The notes beneath the pieces were generated by a model. That model made no database searches. It saw only the letters and a list, made by a program, of their open reading frames with translations, and was not told the DNA's origin. Below are positions 9,215-17,808 of a DNA stretch of 64,000 nucleotides, piece after piece. The translations under genes and the position numbers were made by a program. The first letter of the stretch is position 1. Each line of letters begins with the position of its first letter. The DNA comes from Streptomyces sp. G-G2 (lineage in GTDB: Bacteria > Actinomycetota > Actinomycetes > Streptomycetales > Streptomycetaceae), in NCBI RefSeq assembly GCF_030063135.1, contig NZ_JASISO010000045.1, positions 1 to 64,000 on the forward strand. Direction: 5' to 3'.

Positions 9215-9260
9215 CGATGGTTCTCCTTGGTCGTTCGCGCGCGGTGGGCCGGGGGATCGC

Positions 9261-10721
9261 TCACCAGGTGGGGCGACGGTCGCCGTGCCGGGTGGCCTGC
9301 TCGAAGGCGTGGCCCGCGCGGAGGACGGTGAGTTCGTCGCGGTGGGGGCCGACGAGCTGGACGCCGACGGGGAGTCCGTCCGGGGTGAATCCGGCGGGGA
9401 CCGCCAGGGAGGGGCAGCCGGTGGCGGAGACGTAGTACGCGGACTTCATCCAGTCCAGATAGTCGCCCATGGCCTCGCCCGCGACCTCGGCCGGGTACTC
9501 GATGCCCACCGGGAACGGGGGAACCTGACTTACCGGCAGGAGGAGGACGTCGTAGCGGGTGAAGAACTCCCGCATGAGGTGGAAGAGTTCGCCGTGCAGG
9601 AGTTCCGCCCGGCCGAGGTCGGCGCCGGTGAGACCCATGCCGTACTCGACGTTGGCGGCGAGAGCGGGCTTGACCTTGTCCCGGTGCTCGCCGAGCGCGT
9701 GGCCGAGGGACGTCGCCATCTGCCAGCCCCGCAGGATACGGAAGACCTCGTCGGCGCCGGCGAAGTCCGGACAGTCGCGCTCGACCGTACAGCCGAGGTC
9801 GGTGAAGACCCGGGCCGAATCCTCGACGACCGCCGCCACCGACGGCTCGACGGGGACGGCGCCGCCGAGGTCTGGGGACCAGGCCACGCGCAGGGAGCGG
9901 GGGTCGGAGGCGAGCGGGCGGGCGAAGACGGCCGGGTCCTCGCTGATCGAGATCGGGCAGCGCGGGTCGGGTCCGGCCATCACCGACAGGAGCAGTGCGG
10001 CGTCGGAGACCGTGCGGGCCATCGGCCCCTGCACGACCTGGGTGGCCCACGGGGTGAAGTTCGGCCAGAGCGGCACCCGGCCGGGCGAGGGGCGCAGGCC
10101 CACCACGTTGCAGAAGGAGGCGGGGTTGCGGACCGAGCCGCCCATGTCGCTGCCGTCGGCGAGCGGGTGGAGCCCGGCGGCGAGGGCCGCCGCCGCGCCG
10201 CCGCTGCTGCCTCCGGCCGACTTCGTGAGGTCGTACGGATTGCGGGTGGCACCGAACAGCGGGTTGACAGTGTGCGAACCAGCCCCGAACTCGGGAACGT
10301 TGGTCTTGCCGAGGGTGATGGCCCCGGCGGCGCGCATCCGCTCGATGCTGATGTCGTCGTGCTCGGGCACGTGGTCGGCGAGGAGCGGTGAGCCGTGGGT
10401 GGTGCGGATGCCGGCCGTGTTGTGGGTGTCCTTGTGCGCGACCGGGAGACCGTGCAGCGGGCCGACGCTCTCGCCGTGCGCGAGACGCTCGTCGGCCGCG
10501 GCCGCGTCCTTGAGGGCCTGGTCGGCGGTGAGAGTGACGATCGCGTTGATCCGGGGGTTGAGCTGCTCGATCCGCTCCAGATGCGCCGTCACCACCTCCC
10601 GCGCGGACAGCTCACGGGCGCGCAGGCGCCGGGCCAGCTCAGAGGCGGTCGCGTCGCAGATCTCGGGGTGCAGGGGCTGCGCGGTCTGCTTGGGCTGCGC
10701 GGTCTGCTTGGGCTCGGTCAC
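9261..10721 (-). CDS. Amidase-signature family hydrolase
   Basis: A 486-residue serine amidase. The Ser-Ser-Lys triad is visible: lysine in GLPVAHKDTHNT, the glycine-serine loop SAGGSSGGAAAALAAG, and the nucleophile serine in SDMGGSVRNPASFCNV. Such enzymes release ammonia from amides. Its ATG overlaps the stop of the upstream lactone-oxidase gene by four bases, and matB follows 46 bases later, so the product may be a carboxylic acid used by the ligase; malonamate to malonate would fit known malonamidases of this family, but the substrate is inferred only. The N-terminus contains an imperfect repeat (KQTAQP twice). Confidence 0.87.
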   Translation of the reverse strand: MTEPKQTAQPKQTAQPLHPEICDATASELARRLRARELSAREVVTAHLERIEQLNPRINAIVTLTADQALKDAAAADERLAHGESVGPLHGLPVAHKDTHNTAGIRTTHGSPLLADHVPEHDDISIERMRAAGAITLGKTNVPEFGAGSHTVNPLFGATRNPYDLTKSAGGSSGGAAAALAAGLHPLADGSDMGGSVRNPASFCNVVGLRPSPGRVPLWPNFTPWATQVVQGPMARTVSDAALLLSVMAGPDPRCPISISEDPAVFARPLASDPRSLRVAWSPDLGGAVPVEPSVAAVVEDSARVFTDLGCTVERDCPDFAGADEVFRILRGWQMATSLGHALGEHRDKVKPALAANVEYGMGLTGADLGRAELLHGELFHLMREFFTRYDVLLLPVSQVPPFPVGIEYPAEVAGEAMGDYLDWMKSAYYVSATGCPSLAVPAGFTPDGLPVGVQLVGPHRDELTVLRAGHAFEQATRHGDRRPTW

Positions 10722-12040
10722 GGACGGACTCCGTCTGAGTAGGTTCCCAGAACACGGTCGAGATACGGGTTGGCGAAGACCCCGGCCGGGTCGACCGAGT
10801 CCCGCAGGGCGACGAAGTCGTCGAAGCGTTCGTAGCGCGGACGCAGTCGCTCGGCGTCGAGGGTGTGCATCTTGCCCCAGTGCGGGCGGCCGCCGTATGC
10901 GCCGAGGATCTCCTCGCAGGCGCGGAAGTACCGTTCATGGGGCATGCGGTGGTACTGGTGGAAGGCGATGTAGCAGCTCTCTCGACCGTTCGCGGTGGAC
11001 AGCCAGATGTCGTCGGCGGCGGCGAAGCGGACCTCCAGCGGGAAGGAGACCCTCTCGTCATGCGTGTCGATCCAGCGCTTGATCTCCTTCAGTGCGTCGA
11101 CGGCCCGGTCGCGGGGAACGGCGTACTCGCCCTCGTGGAAGCGGACGTCCCGGGCCGAGGCGAAGACGCGGTACGAAAGATCCGACCACTCCCGCGCGGA
11201 CATCGCCCGGGCCGCGAGGCGGGTGATCGGGGGGACCAGGTTCGGGAACCTCGTGCCGAGCCGGTTGAGCCCCTCGAAGCCGAGCCCGCTGACGGTCTCG
11301 TCCAGGCGCCGGGAGACCGCACCGATCGGCTTCAGCGGGGCGTCGGCCGGCATTCGTCGAAAGCGACGGGTCAGCGTCGTCGTGCTGTGCGGGAACCAGA
11401 AGAACTCGAAGTGGTCGTCGGTGTCGGCGAGTTCGTCGATCCGGCCGAGCGTCTCGGTAACGGGCATGGCCGAGTCCCGGGCGTGCAGCGCGAACAACGG
11501 GACGCATTGCAGGGTCACCTGGGTGATGACGCCGAGCGCCCCGAGCCCGATGCGGGCGGCCGCGAACACCTCCGGCCGTACGGTGGCGGAGCACTCGACG
11601 ACCGACCCGTCGGCGAGGACGAGTTCCAGCCCGCGGACCTGGGTGGCGATGCCGCCGAACCGGGTGCCGGAGCCGTGCGTGCCTGTCGAGATCGCTCCCG
11701 AGATGGTCTGGCGGTCGATGTCGCCGAGGATCTCCATGGCCAGGCCGAGCTCGGCGAGCAGTGGGTTCAGCTTCCACAGCGGCATTCCGGCGTCGACGGT
11801 GACGAGCCCGGCCGCGATGTCCACGGACCGCAGGCCCGACAACCGGTCCAGGCGCAGTTGCACGTCGGGCGCGACGGCGACCGGGCTGAACGAATGCCCG
11901 GCGCCGACCGCCTTGACCCGCAGTCCGTCCCGTACCGCGTCCTTCACGGCGGCGGCGACCTCCGCGGTGTCCGCCGGCCGCACGACGCGCACGGGGTGCG
12001 CCGTCTCGTTCCCCGCCCAGTTCCGCCACGCACTCGTCAT
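10718..12040 (-). CDS. FAD-linked lactone/alditol oxidase (D-arabinono-1,4-lactone oxidase family)
   Basis: A 440-residue flavoprotein of the VAO superfamily that oxidises sugar lactones or polyols using oxygen. The FAD domain has VKAVGAGHSFSPVAV, whose histidine is the usual covalent flavin site, and ISGAISTGTHGSGTRFGG. The C-terminal half ends with the HWGKMHTLD and DPAGVFANPYL motifs of the ALO domain. ATG 12040 with GAGAGGA about ten bases upstream is the best start. It is the first gene of a leftward set with the amidase, matB and carboxyltransferase genes, and a perfect inverted repeat lies just upstream. The biological substrate is not clear; xylitol/alditol oxidases and gulonolactone oxidases share this architecture. 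Confidence 0.83.
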   Translation of the reverse strand: MTSAWRNWAGNETAHPVRVVRPADTAEVAAAVKDAVRDGLRVKAVGAGHSFSPVAVAPDVQLRLDRLSGLRSVDIAAGLVTVDAGMPLWKLNPLLAELGLAMEILGDIDRQTISGAISTGTHGSGTRFGGIATQVRGLELVLADGSVVECSATVRPEVFAAARIGLGALGVITQVTLQCVPLFALHARDSAMPVTETLGRIDELADTDDHFEFFWFPHSTTTLTRRFRRMPADAPLKPIGAVSRRLDETVSGLGFEGLNRLGTRFPNLVPPITRLAARAMSAREWSDLSYRVFASARDVRFHEGEYAVPRDRAVDALKEIKRWIDTHDERVSFPLEVRFAAADDIWLSTANGRESCYIAFHQYHRMPHERYFRACEEILGAYGGRPHWGKMHTLDAERLRPRYERFDDFVALRDSVDPAGVFANPYLDRVLGTYSDGVRP

Positions 12041-12134
12041 GAACCGGAGTCCTCTCGATCGGATCGACTGGAAAGGCAGAAGTGCCGACGCCCGACCGGC
12101 GGCGGCTCCCCGGAAGGTTGAAGGCGCAAGTGCA

Positions 12135-12167
12135 TCCAAGTCAAGAGTCCAGGACGCTTGACTTGGA
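12135..12167. promoter_or_regulatory. Perfect 11-bp inverted repeat, probable operator
   Basis: TCCAAGTCAAG and its exact complement CTTGACTTGGA are separated by 11 bases, midway between the divergent lactone-oxidase and deaminase genes. Both arms also contain TTGACT, a good -35 hexamer in each direction. The TetR-family protein encoded at 13556 is the likeliest binder; a related TTGACTTCC lies 35 bases before that gene. Confidence 0.6.
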
Positions 12168-12235
12168 CAGATGACCAAGAGATGGTGGCCGCGCCCTCAG
12201 CAGGTCGAGAGAGTCGAGAGAAAGGCCGGCAGGCC

Positions 12236-13486
12236 ATGGGAATCCCCACGTCTTCGACAGGCACGACGCCCACCGAACCTCGCCTCGCCCGCCCCGGGAT
12301 CCCGGCCGGATTCGCAGACCTCGAACGAGCCACGGCGGGCCTTCAGCCGCCGTTCGCCGTCGTCGATCTCCAAGCCCTGCGCGCCAAAGCGACGCAGATG
12401 ACCGGCCGCTCCGGCGGCAAGCCGATCAGACTCGCCAGCAAGTCCCTGCGCTGCCGCGCCCTGATGCGCGATACCCTCCGCCTCCCGGGGTTCGCGGGCA
12501 TCCTGGCGTTCACGCTGCCGGAGGCACTGTGGCTGGCCGGGGAGAACGACGACGTCCTGGTGGGCTATCCGAGCACCGACGCTCCGGCGCTGGGCCGCCT
12601 GGCCGGTGACGAGGAGCTCGCCTCCCGCGTCACGATCATGATCGATTCGGTCGAGCACCTGGACTTCGTGACGGCCGCCGTCGGCCAGGGCGGTCCGCCG
12701 ATCCGGGTCTGCCTCGACCTCGACGCCTCGCTGCGCCTGCTCGGCGGACGCGTGCATCTGGGTATGCGCCGCTCCCCCCTGCACGGCCCTGACCAGGCCC
12801 GGGAGCTTGCGCTCGCGGTCGTCGCCCGGCCGCGCTTCCGGCTGGTCGGCCTCATGTCGTACGAAGGGCAGATCGCCGGAGTCGGCGACAACCAGCCCGG
12901 TGCGCGAACCGCCCGCGCGGCCGTCCGGCTGATGCGGCGGATCTCCACCAGCGAGCTCAGACAGCGCCGGGTCGCCGCCATCAGGTCCGTACGCGCGGTG
13001 GCGCCGCTGGAATTCGTCAACGGCGGCGGGACCGGAAGTCTGGAGACCACCTCCGCCGAGCCGGCCGTCACCGAACTCGGCGCCGGATCCGGCCTGTACG
13101 CCCCGGCGCTGTTCGACCACTACCGCAGTTTCCGGCCGCTCCCGGCCGCCTACTTCGCCCTCCCCGTCGTACGCCGCCCCGGCCCGCGCCACGCGACCGT
13201 CCTCGGTGGAGGCTGGATCGCCTCGGGCGCCCCCGGGCAGGACCGGCTGCCCGTCCCCGTCTGGCCGACCGGCCTGCGCCTGCTGGCACGGGAAGGCGCC
13301 GGCGAGGTCCAGACCCCGCTCACCGGCGACACCGCCGACGGCCTACGCCTCGGCGACCTCGTCTGGTTCAGGCACGCCAAGGCCGGTGAACTGTGCGAGC
13401 GCGTCGACCAGCTGCACCTCGTCGACGGCGATCGGGTCGTCGACGTCGTACCGACCTACCGGGGCGAAGGCCACGCCTTCCTCTGA
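12236..13486 (+). CDS. PLP-dependent amino acid deaminase/aldolase (D-threonine aldolase-like)
   Basis: A 416-residue protein of the alanine-racemase fold-III group. PPFAVVDLQALRAKA near the N-terminus and RLASKSLRC near residue 65 place the PLP-binding lysine at the end of the first barrel strand. FVNGGGTGSLE near 263 is the phosphate-binding glycine loop, and a beta-domain follows. The family includes D-threonine aldolases and D-serine dehydratases, so action on a D-amino acid is likely but the substrate is not shown. ATG 12236 is chosen; the frame is open upstream but runs into the operator. It is divergent from the lactone oxidase across the inverted repeat and followed by a TetR gene. 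Confidence 0.8.
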   Translation: MGIPTSSTGTTPTEPRLARPGIPAGFADLERATAGLQPPFAVVDLQALRAKATQMTGRSGGKPIRLASKSLRCRALMRDTLRLPGFAGILAFTLPEALWLAGENDDVLVGYPSTDAPALGRLAGDEELASRVTIMIDSVEHLDFVTAAVGQGGPPIRVCLDLDASLRLLGGRVHLGMRRSPLHGPDQARELALAVVARPRFRLVGLMSYEGQIAGVGDNQPGARTARAAVRLMRRISTSELRQRRVAAIRSVRAVAPLEFVNGGGTGSLETTSAEPAVTELGAGSGLYAPALFDHYRSFRPLPAAYFALPVVRRPGPRHATVLGGGWIASGAPGQDRLPVPVWPTGLRLLAREGAGEVQTPLTGDTADGLRLGDLVWFRHAKAGELCERVDQLHLVDGDRVVDVVPTYRGEGHAFL

Positions 13487-13555
13487 GCGGCCGGCGAGCC
13501 CCGGATCATCACGCCGGTACGTTGACTTCCACCACCCTGTCACCGAGGAGAACTC

Positions 13556-14188
13556 ATGGCCCGCCTCTCAGCCGACGAGCGTCGCGAGCAGCTCGTCGAG
13601 GCCGCGATCCGGGTCATGATCAGTGACGGCGTCGCCAAGGCCACCACCCGCGCGATCGCAGGCGAGGCAGGGATTCCCCTGGGGGCCTTCCACTACTGCT
13701 TCCGTTCCAAGGAGGAGCTCCTGCACAGCGTGATCGAACGGATCATGCTCAGGACCCTCGCCCCCGTGGCGACAGAGGGCGCCGAGGGAGCCTCGACGCG
13801 CGACATCATCCGGGACACCCTGCACGCGTACTGGGATGGCGTACGGCAGCGGCCTGCCGAGCACATGGTCACCTACGAACTCACCCAGTACGCCCTGCGC
13901 CAACCCGGCCTGACAGAGGTGGCCCGGCGCCAGTACCAGCACTACCTGAAGATCAACACCGATCACCTCGAAGCCATCGCCGAAGCCGCCGGCATCCGCT
14001 GGACGGTCGCCCTGCCCACCCTGGCCCGCTACGGACTCAACCTCATGGACGGCCTCACCCTCAACTGGCTCATCGACCACGACGACACCCAGGCCCTGGC
14101 CGCGCTGGACGAGTACGCCGAGCACCTGAGCTCCGTGGCCGTCCCTCTCCACGCGAGCGACGAGGGAGTACGAGCGGGGCAAGCCTGA
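13556..14188 (+). CDS. TetR-family transcriptional regulator
   Basis: A 210-residue repressor. The N-terminal helix-turn-helix is clear: RREQLVEAAIRVM, then GVAKATTRAIAGEAGIPLGA and FHYCFRSKEELLHSVIE, the TetR recognition helix and its following turn. The C-terminal ~140 residues form the helical ligand-binding half. GAGGAG seven bases before the ATG fixes the start. It lies 69 bases after the deaminase gene, so it probably controls that gene and the divergent lactone-oxidase operon through the 12135-12167 dyad; this is inferred from position. Confidence 0.88.
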   Translation: MARLSADERREQLVEAAIRVMISDGVAKATTRAIAGEAGIPLGAFHYCFRSKEELLHSVIERIMLRTLAPVATEGAEGASTRDIIRDTLHAYWDGVRQRPAEHMVTYELTQYALRQPGLTEVARRQYQHYLKINTDHLEAIAEAAGIRWTVALPTLARYGLNLMDGLTLNWLIDHDDTQALAALDEYAEHLSSVAVPLHASDEGVRAGQA

Positions 14189-14273
14189 GCATGCACGCGG
14201 CGACCACAGCACACTGATCGCACCCTTCGAAGAGGCCGGTCATCACTCCTCGGAGCGCGTCCAGGCCGACCCG

Positions 14274-14600
14274 GTGGACGGCATCGCTCTCGACACCGCC
14301 GCCGCCCGTCATCCGGGCGGAACCTCTGTCGGCGCTGTCGTGCGCCGCCTATCCGACCTCCTTGAGCCCGGCGTGTACTGGTGCGGCCGCGCCGATACCG
14401 GGTTCGACGACGTGGTCATCGCCGAACCCGGAGAGCCGCTCGGCGGCCTGTCCGGTGCTCTGATCCTCGCGGTCGGGACGCGCGGCCCTGAGGCGGCGGC
14501 GCAGCGGATACACAGCCGCTGCGGCAGGGCTCGTCGTCCCACCGCTGCGGCAATCGACACCTCGTGCACGATCGACGTTGAGTCCTCCAGCATGGTCATC
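14274..14600 (+). pseudogene. Possible N-terminal fragment of a PucR-type regulator
   Basis: About 75 residues read as protein (VGAVVRRLSDLLEPGVYWC, then FDDVVIAEPGEPLGGLSGAL), resembling the N-terminal sensory region of PucR-like helix-turn-helix regulators of Streptomyces. After about 14500 the frame turns arginine/serine-rich; a neighbouring frame continues GYTAAAAGLVVPP, suggesting a frameshift. No DNA-binding part remains. The family call is tentative. Confidence 0.25.
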
Positions 14601-15020
14601 ATCCCTTCAGCCGCACCGTGGTCGGCCCGGCGGCGCCCTCCGAGCGGTCCGACACGGCTGTGCCCGGTGCCCGAGGGGGTGAGGGTTCGTCTACCACCTG
14701 ACAGGCATCCTCATGTGCCGTCCATCCGGCTTTCTTCAGGGCATCGCCCTCCCTACGTGCACCGAAACCGGACATCAGGGGCCCCACGCAAGGCATATGG
14801 GCGGTATGAGCATTCAGCGGATGCGGCAGGGCACCGCTCCGGCCAGCGGAAATCCTCCACCAGAAGCCAGCCTCTGCTGGGGGGAATGGAGCCCCGTTGG
14901 GGGGCGGCTGGGGGGAATCGGCTGTATTCACGGGCAGCATGGCGAAAGGGTCGGAAAGACGGATCGCCGCAGGTCGGACCGCCCGTCCGGTCGATTTCCG
15001 CAGGTCAATGGTGTGAGGGT

Positions 15021-15212
15021 GACGACTTCAAGAAGATCTCCTCCTGGGCCGCGATCCTCTTCGCCCCCACCCTGGTCGGCACGATCTACGGCATGAACTT
15101 CGAGACCATGCCCGAACTCGGCTGGGTCCTCGGCTACCCGTTCGCCGTCGCACTGATGGCCATCGTGTGCCTCAGCCTGTATGTGATCTTCAAGCGCCGC
15201 GACTGGCTCTGA
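15021..15212 (+). pseudogene. corA: C-terminal remnant of CorA magnesium transporter
   Basis: Sixty-three codons read as the end of a CorA channel: KKISSWAAILFAPTLVGTIY, the GMNF signature loop, then a second membrane helix and KRRDWL with a stop. CorA proteins have exactly this two-helix C-terminus with GMN between helices. The 250-300-residue cytoplasmic funnel domain is absent; the upstream sequence is unrelated, so this is a truncated relic. Confidence 0.75.
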
Positions 15213-15665
15213 ACCCGTGGGGAGACAAACTGCGCGCCCGCTCCTCCCGAAGCTGTTCATACCGCGACCGTGGCCGGGATCACGTTCATCACGCTCTGGC
15301 TCTACCTCAACGACCAGTAGCTCGGCGGCCCTGCGCTCACCCCTGCCCCTCCTCGAGAGCGCCGTCGCCGCTGCGGGCAAGATCCGCAAGCGTTGCGCTC
15401 GCGCCATCGAAGCTGCCGAGGAGGCCCTGGAGGTGGTGCTCGCGGACACAGCCGCAGTGAGTCCGGCCCGCCAACATCGCGAGGACGCCCACGTAAGGGC
15501 GACGAAGGCTGATCTGGGGCTGCCCGGGACCGGTTGGAGCAAGTCACCGGCCTGCGTTCTCGCTGGTCCGCTACTCGACCCGCACCTTACGGCCGGGTCC
15601 CAGCTGTCGCGTTGGGGCTTCTCGCCTACGAGTAGAACCTGGTAGCGCGCAACATAGCCGCGGAA

Positions 15666-15686
15666 CCCCGGTCACCCTAACCGGGG
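15666..15686. terminator. Small hairpin
   Basis: CCCCGGT pairs with ACCGGGG across a seven-base loop. There is no clear gene immediately before it on either strand, so its role as terminator is only a guess. Confidence 0.25.
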
Positions 15687-15936
15687 ATCGTCCGCATCAT
15701 TAGGAATCCACCGCCACCTCTGTCCGAACCGTCGGAAGGATCGCCACGGGCGGAATCGTGCCACCCAGGTATTCCGCTCCCGAAGGGATCGGACCGCATC
15801 GGTCTGCGGTGGCTGACTTGCATTTACCGTCCATGCACTGTCACCGCTCAGACCGATCTCGCCAGTTCGCCGGTCGGATCTTGGTTGCTCAGCTTGCCGC
15901 TACTGTAACCACCGAAGGCATCGAGGCCGGGCTTGT

Positions 15937-16057
15937 CTAGGAGACTGCTGAAGATCTTGCTCGGGGCGCCCGAGTCACCCCGATTCACCGGTAAATGTCG
16001 ATCGGGGCAACCTGGTGCAAGCCGGGCGCGTTTCCAAGATCTTCAGGACACTCCTAG
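15937..16057. mobile_element. 121-bp MITE-like element with 24-bp terminal inverted repeats
   Basis: The two ends, 15937-15960 and 16034-16057, are imperfect inverted repeats: each begins CTAGGAG and ends CTGAAGATCTTG, 20 of 24 positions matching. Between them are 73 bases with a further dyad (CCCCGAT/ATCGGGG) and no open frame. Both outer ends are CTAG, a target preferred by IS5/IS630-group elements. This fits a miniature inverted-repeat element or an internally deleted insertion sequence. No transposase with matching ends is in the window. Confidence 0.55.
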
Positions 16058-16059
16058 TA

Positions 16060-16136
16060 GTCAGCACCGACCCAGCACGGTTGAGGTTCCCAGGGGTGAT
16101 GACGGGTGATGAGAGGTCAGCACCAGGTCAGCACGG
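16060..16136. repeat. Direct repeat of a 21-base unit next to the MITE-like element
   Basis: The unit at 16060-16080 (GTCAGCACCGACCCAGCACGG with one base trimmed reads GTCAGCACCGACCCAGCACG) recurs at 16116-16136 with three differences; the second copy itself contains AGGTCAGCAC twice. It may be an attachment or insertion scar; no integrase is present. Confidence 0.35.
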
Positions 16137-16352
16137 GGATGCAGGAAGGCCCCACCAAGAGGCGAGGCCCAAGCGCTTGACCTGCACGTTTGCGCTCGAA
16201 GGAGCATTCATGCTAAAGGATGCGCCAAAAAGGTGTGCAGGAATTTCACGACAAGCCCCCGACCTGCACGATTACCGCTCCTCCTCGACCTCCGGAACCA
16301 GCGCGTACCGGCAGAGAGTGCGGCGGTCGCCGCCCACCACTCTAATGCCGCT

Positions 16353-17156
16353 TCACGGGGCGCCGGGACGCCGTCGCGGACGCGGGCCGGGGGGCCGCAG
16401 CCGCGGGAGGAGCACGGCCGCGGCTCCGAGCCAGGTCAGGGCGTACAGCCAGCCGCCGAGGACATCGCTGGGCCAGTGGACGCCGAGGTAGATCCGGCTG
16501 AGACCGACGGCGACGGCCCAGCAGAACAGGAGTACCGAGCCGGAACGGGCCCCGTGGGCGGGGGCCGCGCGGGTGAGGGCCCAGGCGAGCATCCCGGCCA
16601 CGAGCAGGGAGGTGGTGGCGTGGCCGGAGGGGAAGGAGAGCCCCGAGGCCGTGGTGGCCCAGTCGCCGGAGGGCGGGCGGGGGCGCCCGACCAGCTGGAG
16701 CAGCCCGTACCGGACGGCCTGGGCCAGGACGAGGAAGCCGAGGGCGGCGAGGGCGGTCAGCAGCCGCGCGCGGGCGTCGCGGCCCGCGATGAGCCCCGCC
16801 GTGATGGCGCAGAGGTAGGGCAAGGCCCCGGTTCCGGTGGCGGTGATCCCGCGCGCGAGGGCGACGGCCACGGCGGGCCGGTGGTGCAGTGACCACAGGT
16901 GCAGCCGCTGGTCCAGCGCGTAGGGCAGGCCGTGACGGGCCCCGACGAGAACAGCGAGCAGGACGAAGAGCGCGGCGCACAGCACCGTGATCCACAGCCG
17001 GGCGCGCCACCGGACCGCGACCGTCGCGCGCGCCCCGGGTCCGGGCGCCGCAGGTCCCGGCATCCCCGAATCCCTCGGTTCCGACCCGCGTGCTCCTCGC
17101 CCGCGAGCCTCGTGCCCGCGCTCCGGCGTCGGCTCCGGCCGCCCGGGATCCGTCAC
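16353..17156 (-). CDS. PAP2-family membrane phosphatase
   Basis: A 267-residue membrane protein with a proline/arginine-rich cytoplasmic N-terminus (about 45 residues) and five or six helices. The acid-phosphatase signature is complete: GRPRPP (C1, near residue 157), LSFPSGHATTS (C2, near 170) and LSRIYLGVHWPSD (C3, near 215). PAP2 enzymes of this kind dephosphorylate lipid phosphates such as undecaprenyl diphosphate or phosphatidic acid at the outer face. The start ATG at 17156 follows seven bases after the neighbouring PAP2 gene's end, so both belong to one leftward operon with DedA. Confidence 0.88.
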   Translation of the reverse strand: MTDPGRPEPTPERGHEARGRGARGSEPRDSGMPGPAAPGPGARATVAVRWRARLWITVLCAALFVLLAVLVGARHGLPYALDQRLHLWSLHHRPAVAVALARGITATGTGALPYLCAITAGLIAGRDARARLLTALAALGFLVLAQAVRYGLLQLVGRPRPPSGDWATTASGLSFPSGHATTSLLVAGMLAWALTRAAPAHGARSGSVLLFCWAVAVGLSRIYLGVHWPSDVLGGWLYALTWLGAAAVLLPRLRPPGPRPRRRPGAP

Positions 17157-17163
17157 CGCCGCG

Positions 17164-17808
17164 TCACCCGGCCGCTACCAGCGGCCGCAGCGCGGTGCCC
17201 CGCAGCCGTTCCACGAGCGGGGCGGCGCGCCGGGCCAGCCGGGTCAGCGGCCAGCCGACAGCGGCGCCCACGAGCAGCCCGAGCAGGACGTCGTGGGGGT
17301 AGTGCGCCCCCACCCACACCCGGGAGAACGCCATGAGCAGCGCGGCCGGCACCGCGATCGCCCCGAGCCTGCGGTCGACGGCCCAGAGCGCGGCGGCCGC
17401 GGCGGCCGCGATGGCGGCGTGGTTGCTGGGGAAGGACCAGTCACCGAGCGGCGGGCAGGCTTCCAGGGTGAGCGTGCGCAGGGTCTGGCAGGGCCGCTGT
17501 TCCCGCACGACCGACTTGAGGCCGGTGTCGAGGAGGAAGGCCAGCAGCACGACCAGCGGCGCGGCCATGGCCATCGCGGTACGCGCGGCGGCGCCGGGCC
17601 GGGCCCGCCACCAGGCGGCCAGCATCAGCACCCCGAACAACCCGAGGCCGTACGTCGACCAGCCGGAGACCGCGCTGTCCAGCCAGCCGGGCGCCCGCTG
17701 CGCGAGCCCCGTGACCGAGGTGTAGAGGTCGCCGTCGACGGCGGCCCCGTCCAGGGCCAGGGCGGGACGGCCGGGAACCGCGAGCGCGGCAAGGGGGAAC
17801 AGGCTCAA
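17164..17808 (-). CDS. PAP2-family membrane phosphatase, TTG start
   Basis: A 214-residue membrane protein with the three PAP2 motifs: LKSVVREQRPCQ (C1), WSFPSNHAAIAA (C2, Asn replacing the usual Gly) and FSRVWVGAHYPHDV (C3). The open frame continues far upstream but is nonsense there. TTG at 17808 is chosen because it overlaps the stop of the DedA gene as TTGA and has GGAGG six bases before it. It therefore is translationally coupled to DedA. Lipid-phosphate phosphatase activity, perhaps on undecaprenyl diphosphate, is inferred from family. Confidence 0.85.
   Translation of the reverse strand: MSLFPLAALAVPGRPALALDGAAVDGDLYTSVTGLAQRAPGWLDSAVSGWSTYGLGLFGVLMLAAWWRARPGAAARTAMAMAAPLVVLLAFLLDTGLKSVVREQRPCQTLRTLTLEACPPLGDWSFPSNHAAIAAAAAAALWAVDRRLGAIAVPAALLMAFSRVWVGAHYPHDVLLGLLVGAAVGWPLTRLARRAAPLVERLRGTALRPLVAAG

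Larger units (their letters stand above)
14189..16352. other. Long region of gene remnants and repeats, no intact gene
   Basis: Over 2.1 kb no complete gene can be supported. It holds a PucR-like fragment (about 14274-14600), a corA tail (15021-15212), a short membrane-like tail just after it (ATVAGITFITLWLYLNDQ, ending at 15320), a hairpin at 15666, a MITE-like element at 15937-16057 and a partial repeat of a 21-base unit at 16060-16136. Other open frames lack protein-like composition. It looks like a decaying insertion zone between the TetR gene and the PAP2 cluster. Confidence 0.55.

Noticed and set aside
14599..14940. 113-codon minus-strand frame as a gene
   Set aside because: No ribosome-binding site or protein family resemblance; composition looks non-coding.
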